Below, piece by piece: positions 15,431 through 21,073 of a DNA stretch of 25,528 bases. The notes under the pieces are model-generated. The model saw only the letters and a list, made by a program, of their open reading frames with translations. It made no database searches and was not told the DNA's origin. A program made the position numbers and the translations under genes. How positions within the stretch are numbered: the first letter of the stretch is position 1; every line of letters begins with the position of its first letter. Origin of the DNA: DATCMA01 sp036563645 (lineage in GTDB: Bacteria > Actinomycetota > Actinomycetes > Mycobacteriales > Micromonosporaceae). The stretch is from positions 1 to 25,528 of the forward strand of contig DATCMA010000032.1 of NCBI GenBank assembly GCA_036563645.1, given 5' to 3'.

Positions 15431-15838
15431 TCACCGTGCGGCGACGCTGATGGGAATCTGCTTCCGCCGCGTCGCCGGCTCGCCGAGCGGAACGGTGATG
15501 TCGAGGATCCCGTGGCTGTACGTCGCGGTGATGTCGTCTTCTCTCGCGCCGGCGGGCAGCGGGATAGCTCGGTAGAAGGAGCCGTAGTGGAACTCGGACC
15601 GCCCGTTGTCGTGATGCTCGCGGCTGCGCTCCACCCGCAGGTGGAGCACACCGTCCGCGGACGTCACCTCCACATCTTTGGTGGGGTCGACGCCGGGGAG
15701 CTCCGCCCGAACGACGTACCGGTCGTCGTCGAGGTACTCCTCGATCCTGATGGGTGGCTCGAGGAACGGCAGCCACGACAAGGGCGACCAATCAAAGGGC
15801 ACGAGGGAACCGTTGCCCCGCCAGCGCCTTGCCATCAT
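15431..15838 (-). CDS. Hsp20/alpha-crystallin small heat shock protein
   Basis: A 135-residue ATP-independent chaperone that holds unfolding proteins in the cytoplasm. The alpha-crystallin domain spans about residues 25-125, with DRYVVRAELPGVDPTKDVEV, FHYGSFYRAIPLP and the C-terminal signature ATYSHGILDITVP, followed by a KQIPISV tail of the I-x-I type used in oligomer assembly. The start at 15838 (ATGATG) has a near-perfect AGGAGGTG ribosome binding site; the frame upstream is Pro/Ala-rich and unlikely to be translated. No HAIR, CIRCE or SigF-type sequence was found upstream. Confidence 0.94.
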   Translation of the reverse strand: MMARRWRGNGSLVPFDWSPLSWLPFLEPPIRIEEYLDDDRYVVRAELPGVDPTKDVEVTSADGVLHLRVERSREHHDNGRSEFHYGSFYRAIPLPAGAREDDITATYSHGILDITVPLGEPATRRKQIPISVAAR

Positions 15839-16199
15839 CGCCACCTCCTTGCGCTGGGTCCGCTCCGCCCGCGCGGCGGACGCCGATGGCGCGTGCGGTG
15901 CGGGTGGCCTCCGGGCCACCGCCGACACGTCCGGTCAGCGCCCCGCCGTCGCCGGCGGAACCGCTTCTGCCCTCAGGCTCCCGCGGGGTGGCGCGTGGAA
16001 ATAGGGCCCAAACGCACCCGCTTATGGGGAGAACGTCCCATCCTCGACCGGACTTCTGACCGGGCCGATGGTCCGTGTCGAGCGGGGTCGCGAGTCCTCG
16101 CGATGAGATACCTGTGCCCCTAGGGCGGGCCGCGCGGGCGCGGTGGACTGAGGACGCAAGCGCCGACCACCCAGGTCGGCCACCGGAATCGGAGGACCG
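15839..16199. other. Divergent intergenic region between Hsp20 and DoxX genes
   Basis: About 360 nt without a gene. It must hold the promoters for two divergent genes, but I could not assign either with confidence. The only clear structure is the inverted repeat at 16088-16103. Confidence 0.5.
16088..16103. promoter_or_regulatory. Inverted repeat TCGCGAG-TC-CTCGCGA
   Basis: A perfect 7-2-7 inverted repeat lies about 97 nt upstream of the DoxX-family gene. The size and symmetry fit a dimeric transcription factor operator. No cognate regulator can be named. Confidence 0.45.
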
Positions 16200-16760
16200 A
16201 TGACCGCCATCGCTCCCGCACCTCACGTCAACCACGAACACGACGCGGCGATGGACCGTCCAGCGATGCGGCCGGCGGGAACCGTCGCCCGGTACGCCTG
16301 GGCCGCTGCCCGCATCGGGATGGGCTGGATCTTCCTGTGGGCCTTCCTCGACAAGCTCGTCGGCCTCGGCTTCGCCACCCCGGCCGGCAAAGGCTGGATC
16401 GACGGCGGCAACCCTACCAAGGGCTTCCTCAGCGGCGCTGAGGGGCCGTTCGCCGGCTTCTACCACGCCCTGGCGGGTACGACGTTCGCCAACGTGCTCT
16501 TCATGGCCGGCCTGCTCGGCATCGGTGTGGCGTTGCTGCTGGGCATCGGGATGCGGATCGCGGCCGGAAGCGGCGCGCTGTTGCTGATCATGATGTACAC
16601 CGCTGTCCTGCCCCCGGACACCAACCCGGTGATCGACGACCACGTCATCCAGGCGATCCTGCTCATCGGGTTGGCCGCCGCGAACGCGGGCGCCACCCTC
16701 GGTCTCGGCGGTTGGTGGGCGCGGACCCCGCTTGTGCGACGCCTGCCGTGGCTGAAGTGA
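16200..16760 (+). CDS. DoxX-family membrane protein
   Basis: This 186-residue integral membrane protein has about four hydrophobic helices: IGMGWIFLWAFLDKLVGLGF, FANVLFMAGLLGIGVALLLGIGM, AAGSGALLLIMMYTAVL and HVIQAILLIGLAAANAGATLGLG. The FLWAFLDKL and ALLLGIGMRIAAGSGALL segments fit the DoxX/DoxD group, whose best known member is the membrane part of an archaeal thiosulfate:quinone oxidoreductase. Many bacterial members have unknown roles, often in redox stress. The N terminus is His/Asp-rich and cytoplasmic. The ATG at 16200 follows GGAGGACCG. A terminator follows directly, so the gene is probably transcribed alone. Confidence 0.82.
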   Translation: MTAIAPAPHVNHEHDAAMDRPAMRPAGTVARYAWAAARIGMGWIFLWAFLDKLVGLGFATPAGKGWIDGGNPTKGFLSGAEGPFAGFYHALAGTTFANVLFMAGLLGIGVALLLGIGMRIAAGSGALLLIMMYTAVLPPDTNPVIDDHVIQAILLIGLAAANAGATLGLGGWWARTPLVRRLPWLK

Positions 16761-16775
16761 GTCGCCCATCCACCC

Positions 16776-16808
16776 CGCGCCTGCGTACCGGACGGGTACG
16801 CAGGCGCG
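16776..16808. terminator. Hairpin terminator after DoxX gene
   Basis: A perfect 14-bp stem (16776-16789 with 16795-16808) with a 5-nt loop lies between the convergent DoxX and FAD monooxygenase genes. The GGGTAC inside the stem is part of the hairpin, not a promoter. Confidence 0.85.
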
Positions 16809-16848
16809 TGATCTATTGGGGCGACGAGCTCGCAGAGGGCGACCGGCG

Positions 16849-18021
16849 TCACGGAAAGGCGAACCTCTGGGCGAGTTGGCGCTGCCGCAGCCTACCCGGC
16901 GTATGGGTCATCACCTGCTCGCGCAACCAGCAGGACAGCGGGTTCTGCCACAGCCCGATCCGGCCGAGCATCGCCGCCTGCCGAGCGAGTCCATTGGCCC
17001 GGCGGCGCCGACTCGCCTCGTAGGCCCGGAGCGCGTCGTCGACCGTCCGCCCCCGCCGCAGGCATCGGGCGAGCACGGCCGCGTCTTCCAGCGCCTGGCA
17101 CGTCCCCTGCCCCAACGTCGGTTCACTGGGGTGCGCCGCGTCGCCGACCAGGGCGACCCGCCCACTCCGCCACCGGCGCAGCGGACGCCGGTCGTAGACG
17201 TCCGTGACGATGATCTGATGCGCGGGGGTGGTGATGAGGACGTCGCGGATCGGTGGGTGCCAGGAGGCGAACCGGTCGTACAGCAGCGCCGCTGCCGTGA
17301 CGGTCCTGGCCACACCGGGCGGCATGCGCAGGCTGGCGAACCAGTACGTCCGCCCGCCCCGCATCGGGAACATGCCGAACTGCGCGCCACGGCCCATGCT
17401 CAGGGATCCCGGTGCCCGACCCAGGTCGTACTCGGCGATTCCCCGCCACACCGGATAGCCCGCGTACCGCAGAGGATCTCGACCCCCGACGAGCTGCGCG
17501 CGGACGACGGAGTGCAAGCCGTCGACGCCGATGAGGAGCGCCCCCGTCTCCTCGCGGCCATCGGCGAGGTGAGCCACCACGGCGGTTGGCGTCGAGGTGA
17601 CGCCGACGCAGCGCGCACCCGTCCGAATCGCGTCGGCACCGAGGCGATTGAGCAACACCGCGATCAGCTCGCTGCGGAGCAGCGTCATACCGGTGCTGCC
17701 AAACCACTCCCGCATCGCCTGGCCAGAAACGTCGTCCACGAGCCGGCCGCTTGGGGTGCGAATCTGGTTGCCCTCCGCGGGGCAGCCCACCGCGGCGACG
17801 TCGTCGGCGAGATTCAGCTCGGCCAACGCGGCGAGCGCGTTCGGCCACAGGGTCAGGGCGGTGCCGACCGCCCGGAGCTCAGCAGCTTGTTCCAGAACGA
17901 CCGGGGTATAGCCGGCGCTCCGGACAGCCAGCGCGGCGGCGAGCCCGGCGGGGCTGGCCCCGATCACCAGTGCCCGCCGGTCGGCGCGATCGGGTGACGG
18001 CAGCTGACCTACCCCGGCCAT
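16849..18021 (-). CDS. FAD-dependent monooxygenase (group A, PHBH fold)
   Basis: This is a 390-residue flavoprotein hydroxylase that would use NAD(P)H and O2 to hydroxylate an aromatic or heterocyclic substrate. The N-terminal dinucleotide-binding motif is ALVIGASPAGLAAALAV (Ser in place of the second Gly of GxGxxG, a variant seen in this family). The DG motif is GVDGLHSVVRAQ, and the GD motif VALVGDAAHPSEPTLGQGTCQALEDA contacts the FAD ribityl chain. I chose the ATG at 18021 because it directly precedes the Rossmann fold; the frame upstream to 18279 is not protein-like. No pathway genes surround it, so the substrate cannot be predicted; urate- or salicylate-hydroxylase-like enzymes are the nearest types I recall. 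Confidence 0.88.
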   Translation of the reverse strand: MAGVGQLPSPDRADRRALVIGASPAGLAAALAVRSAGYTPVVLEQAAELRAVGTALTLWPNALAALAELNLADDVAAVGCPAEGNQIRTPSGRLVDDVSGQAMREWFGSTGMTLLRSELIAVLLNRLGADAIRTGARCVGVTSTPTAVVAHLADGREETGALLIGVDGLHSVVRAQLVGGRDPLRYAGYPVWRGIAEYDLGRAPGSLSMGRGAQFGMFPMRGGRTYWFASLRMPPGVARTVTAAALLYDRFASWHPPIRDVLITTPAHQIIVTDVYDRRPLRRWRSGRVALVGDAAHPSEPTLGQGTCQALEDAAVLARCLRRGRTVDDALRAYEASRRRRANGLARQAAMLGRIGLWQNPLSCWLREQVMTHTPGRLRQRQLAQRFAFP

Positions 18022-18220
18022 TTCCCAGTGAGCCCTCGACTCGGTAGCGACCCGGCGGTGCCCATCGACTGACCGGCGATGGTCGGCGGCAAGCTCCGCA
18101 TTGTCCCCTCGGGCACCGTCCGCTCGACCACGAGCGATGACATCAGCGACAACGGGATCACCGGTCGACGTCACAGCGTGCCCGGCGGCAGGAGAGGGAT
18201 TCTCCGCCGCCGCGGTTCCC

Positions 18221-18601
18221 CTACTTAACGGGCTGAAAGACGAAGAACTCGTTGCCGTCTTGGTCGACGAACGCCGCAAACCACTTTCCGTATGGCTGGA
18301 GTTCCGGCTCGTGGGTGAAGGTCACACCCCGCTGCCGATAGGTCTCATAGAGTTCGTGGATGTCCTCGGTTTCGAACGCGATATTCGTGAAGACACCAAT
18401 CTTCGCCTCGTCTCCCACCGGGAAATCCTTGCTGGCAAGGCTGATCGTGGTCTGACCACCAGGGGGCGCGACCTCGATCCACTTGATGCCTGGACCCTCA
18501 CGAAGGGATCGGACCTCGAAGCCGAGCTTCTCCGTGTAGAAGGCGAGCGCAGCGTCCTGGTCGCTGACGTATACGCCGACCTGAGAGATGTGGGAGATCA
18601 T
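18221..18601 (-). CDS. VOC family protein (glyoxalase/bleomycin resistance fold)
   Basis: This is a 126-residue single-domain protein of the vicinal oxygen chelate superfamily. Two beta-alpha-beta-beta-beta modules are visible. The first runs from ISQVGVYVSDQDAALAFYTEKLGFEV to WIEVAPPGGQTTISLA, and the second from TNIAFETEDIHELYETYRQRGV to WFAAFVDQDGNEFFVFQP. The DQDGNEFFVFQP ending is typical of dioxygenase/glyoxalase-like members. The ATG at 18601 has GAGGATGAGGAT upstream. It sits 199 nt upstream of the FAD monooxygenase on the same strand, so co-expression is possible, but VOC proteins are too diverse to assign a substrate. Confidence 0.92.
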   Translation of the reverse strand: MISHISQVGVYVSDQDAALAFYTEKLGFEVRSLREGPGIKWIEVAPPGGQTTISLASKDFPVGDEAKIGVFTNIAFETEDIHELYETYRQRGVTFTHEPELQPYGKWFAAFVDQDGNEFFVFQPVK

Positions 18602-19131
18602 GTGGGATCCTCATCCTCGGTTGGACGGATTCGGCGTCGTGGATTGACACGGCTGATTCAGGATAGCCAGCGTGAGGTCGCGAGGCACTATTGGCGGGCG
18701 CGTGGGCCCTGTGTGAGCAATCTGGAGCAATAATCCTCACGTATTCGCGGGTTGGCCGCTCGTGCTCCTCCCTCTCCCCGTCGGGGAGAAAGTGTCCTGA
18801 TCCTCGTATCAGGTGCCACCGGCCAGCGGGATTATCACGCATTTGGATCAGGCGACGGTCCCGGTACGAGAATTCTGGGTGTGCTGTCCTCAGGGCTTCT
18901 TGTTGGGGCGCACGATTGATCACTGAGGACTGTCTAGACCAGACAATTTGCCGCGACGCCGATGCTGCCGGGCAGTGGCGACGAGCTCCAGCGCCCTCCT
19001 CGCGAGGCCACCTCCTGCCTGGCCATGGGTGTCGAGCCCGTCTCCTGGTGACCCACCGGGTCGTGGCCGCGGCGCCCCCCGCGGGTCGCGCCGCCTCTCT
19101 CATCGCCGCGGCCGGCTCGCCGATCGGGGCG
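18602..19131. other. Intergenic region of about 530 nt with small hairpins
   Basis: No protein-like frame with a ribosome binding site is seen, although one frame stays open through it into the DksA-like gene. The middle part is less GC-rich than its surroundings and contains adjacent hairpins CTCCCC-GTC-GGGGAG (18774-18788) and CCTGAT-N6-ATCAGG (18796-18813), plus the palindrome GTCTAGAC (18933-18940). It probably holds the VOC gene promoter; a small RNA is possible but unproven. Confidence 0.4.
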
Positions 19132-19156
19132 GTTTTGCGGAATCTCCCCCGGGTAC
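19132..19156 (+). promoter_or_regulatory. SigB/SigF-type promoter candidate (GTTT-N15-GGGTAC)
   Basis: GTTT at 19132-19135 (preceded by G, giving GGTTT) and GGGTAC at 19151-19156 are separated by exactly 15 nt. This is the best match in the window to the actinobacterial SigF consensus. Transcription would start near 19163, about 68 nt before the DksA-like ATG. Confidence 0.68.
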
Positions 19157-19230
19157 CGCATGCCGGTGGCGCGGGTGCGTGTGAGTGGCACGGGTATCCC
19201 GCGCAGGACCCACCACAGAGGGGGTACGAC

Positions 19231-19674
19231 ATGCTGGGCAATCGCGCGATCGCCGCGGGTTCTCCGGCGGTTGCCACCGACAGGCGCTCGACGGCGTCGG
19301 GCGCGCATCCGCTCGTCGACGCCGAGCGAATCCGCCGCGCGCTCCAGGCGCGCCGCGACGAACTCACCATGGAGTACGAGCGGGCGGTGGCGGACACCCA
19401 GGTGCTCCAGACCGCCGAGACCACGGAGCGCACCGGTGACGATCAGACGGATTACGGCACCAAGAGCGCGGAACGGGAGACCGCGCACTCACTGATCCTG
19501 GCGATTCTCGATCGCCGAAAACAGTTCGACCGGGCACTGGCCCGGCTCGACGCGGGCACCTACGGCCGCTGCGAGGGGTGCGGTACCGCGATTCCGATCG
19601 AGCGCCTCGAAATCTTCCCGTGCGCCACGGCCTGCGTCTCCTGCCAGCAGGCCCGGGAACGGCGCGGCGGCTAG
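19231..19674 (+). CDS. DksA/TraR-type zinc finger protein
   Basis: This 147-residue protein has a coiled-coil middle (about residues 30-108: DAERIRRALQARRDELTMEYERA, SLILAILDRRKQFDRALARLDAG). A C-terminal four-cysteine zinc finger follows: Cys114 and Cys117 in GRCEGCG, then Cys135 and Cys138 in TACVSC, with the RLEIFP helix between. Proteins of this family bind in or near the RNA polymerase secondary channel and adjust transcription in stress and starvation. An extra Cys131 lies in the finger. The tip acidic residues of true DksA are not clearly present, so a direct DksA-like effect on RNA polymerase is uncertain. The ATG follows AGAGGGGG. It opens a stress-related cluster with DUF2267 and Dps genes. 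Confidence 0.9.
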   Translation: MLGNRAIAAGSPAVATDRRSTASGAHPLVDAERIRRALQARRDELTMEYERAVADTQVLQTAETTERTGDDQTDYGTKSAERETAHSLILAILDRRKQFDRALARLDAGTYGRCEGCGTAIPIERLEIFPCATACVSCQQARERRGG

Positions 19675-19721
19675 ACGACTCAGGTAGCCGCGACGAGGAG
19701 CGTGGGAATTTCATCACCACG

Positions 19722-19740
19722 GGGTGAGGTGTTCTCACCC
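19722..19740. terminator. Hairpin after the DksA-like gene
   Basis: A perfect 7-bp stem GGGTGAG/CTCACCC with a 5-nt loop lies 47 nt after the DksA-like stop codon. It may be a weak terminator or an operator for the DUF2267 gene 86 nt downstream. Confidence 0.45.
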
Positions 19741-19825
19741 GCTCCTTTGGAAAGTGTGTCCTACGTCGGGCGGCTGGGCGCGGCTGCGTGACCCGCCGCC
19801 GCAATTCCTCCGAAAGGCGTCGCAG

Positions 19826-20263
19826 ATGGCTAGTGTGAACTCGCAGGTGTCGGTGCTCGACAGCACGATAGAGAAGACAAACCGGATCCTTAAAGAAATT
19901 GAGGAGGCGTACGGCTGGCCGAAGGAGCGGAGGAATCAGTCGTACGCGGCGTTGCGCGCCGTCTTGCACACCCTGCGTGACCGTCTCCCGGTCAGCGAGG
20001 TGGTCCAGCTCGGCGCCCAGCTTCCGTTGCTCATTCGGGGCGTCTACTACGACGGCTGGGAGCCGGACAAGGCGCCCGAGAAGATGGGGCGCAGTGACTT
20101 TCTGGCCCGAGTCCGTGACGATTTCCGCTTCGAGATCGAGGGCGGGATTGAGCGGCTGGTCCAGACGGTGTTGAAGGCGCTGCGGCCGTACATCACCGAC
20201 GGCGAGTGGCAGGACGTGAAGTCCAGCATGCCCAAGGAATTGATGTCGATGCTGCCGGCCTGA
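19826..20263 (+). CDS. DUF2267 domain protein
   Basis: This 145-residue soluble protein is built of helices and matches the DUF2267 pattern. Recognisable segments are the internal repeat-like helices WPKERRNQSYAALRAVLHTLRDRLPVSEVVQLGAQLPLLIRGVYYDGW and DFLARVRDDFRFEIEGGIERLVQTVLKALRPYITDGEWQDVKSSMP. The biochemical role of DUF2267 is not known; members are often found near stress genes. The ATG at 19826 is preceded by AAAGGCG. It lies between the DksA-like and Dps genes on the same strand, 70 nt upstream of dps, so it is probably co-transcribed with dps. Confidence 0.85.
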   Translation: MASVNSQVSVLDSTIEKTNRILKEIEEAYGWPKERRNQSYAALRAVLHTLRDRLPVSEVVQLGAQLPLLIRGVYYDGWEPDKAPEKMGRSDFLARVRDDFRFEIEGGIERLVQTVLKALRPYITDGEWQDVKSSMPKELMSMLPA

Positions 20264-20333
20264 CCGCAGCCGGCGTCCGTCGCCGAGCTGCCGGGCCGCG
20301 TCCTTTCGTTCCGTCACGACCCAGGGAGCCGAT

Positions 20334-20966
20334 ATGTCGTCCCCGACGGGCAGCCAGCCCTGGCTGCATTCGTATGGCAACGAAATTCAAGCCTTTGGCA
20401 CGGTACGACAGTTGCCGATCGCGCTCGCGTTCGAGACGCGAATGTACTCGTGTCAACGACTCAACCACATCCTCGCCGATACCCAGGTGCTCTACGCGCT
20501 GTATAAGAAGCACCATTGGTTGATGCGAGGGGTGACCTTCTTCCAGCTGCACATGCTGCTCGACAAACACGCGAAAGAGCAGCTCGCTCTCATCGACAAA
20601 ATCGCTGAGCGCATTCAAACCCTCGGCGGGACGGCGGTGGGTGACCCACGGCACGTCGCGGAAATCACGCAGATTCCGCGCGCGCCGAACGGTGTGGAGG
20701 AGGTGCCCGCGATGCTGTCCCGGCTCCTCCAGGCCCACGAAACGATCCTCAGCGAGTCGCGCGACGCCGCGAGCCGCGCCTCGGACATGGGCGACGAAGG
20801 GACGCACGACCTGCTCACGGAAGTGATCCGCACCGGGGAGATGCAGGCGTGGATGATCGCTGAACACCTCGTGGACACGCCGTTGATCTCGGCCGCTGAC
20901 GGACATTCTGTCGATCGCGCCGTGAGCCCGGGCAGGTCGTCCCTGCGCCCGGGAATGCCGTCCTGA
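20334..20966 (+). CDS. dps: Dps-family ferritin-like DNA-protection protein
   Basis: This 210-residue protein forms part of a 12-subunit iron-storing shell that uses peroxide to oxidise Fe(II) and protects DNA during starvation. All five residues of the inter-subunit ferroxidase site can be placed with the spacing of E. coli Dps: His61 and His73, Asp77, Asp88 and Glu92 (in KKHHWLMRG, LHMLLDKHAKEQLALIDKIAERI). It is longer than usual (about 160-180) because of N- and C-terminal extensions; the C-terminal one, after about residue 185, is Ser/Arg/Pro-rich and could contact DNA. The ATG follows CAGGGAG. It is likely transcribed with the DUF2267 gene and ends at a strong hairpin. Confidence 0.93.
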   Translation: MSSPTGSQPWLHSYGNEIQAFGTVRQLPIALAFETRMYSCQRLNHILADTQVLYALYKKHHWLMRGVTFFQLHMLLDKHAKEQLALIDKIAERIQTLGGTAVGDPRHVAEITQIPRAPNGVEEVPAMLSRLLQAHETILSESRDAASRASDMGDEGTHDLLTEVIRTGEMQAWMIAEHLVDTPLISAADGHSVDRAVSPGRSSLRPGMPS

Positions 20967-20983
20967 CGCGCCTCGAGGCACAC

Positions 20984-21005
20984 GGCGACAGCGCGCGCTG
21001 TCGCC
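20984..21005. terminator. Bidirectional hairpin terminator between dps and GH3 gene
   Basis: A perfect 10-bp stem (20984-20993 with 20996-21005) with only 2 nt between the arms lies between the convergent dps and GH3 genes. In RNA the innermost pairs would open to form the loop. Confidence 0.75.
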
Positions 21006-21073
21006 ACGCCCGCGCGGCGGGGCGGGCGGCCAGCGCCACTGCCCCGCCGCGGAGCGGTTGGCGAGTCACGCGC

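Noticed and set aside
16794..16799. GGGTAC as a SigF-type -10
   Set aside because: It is part of the right arm of a 14-bp terminator stem and has no GTTT upstream.
18691..19230. 180-codon upstream extension of the DksA-like gene
   Set aside because: The extension crosses the SigF-type promoter and has low-complexity, non-protein-like content; the ATG at 19231 has its own ribosome binding site.
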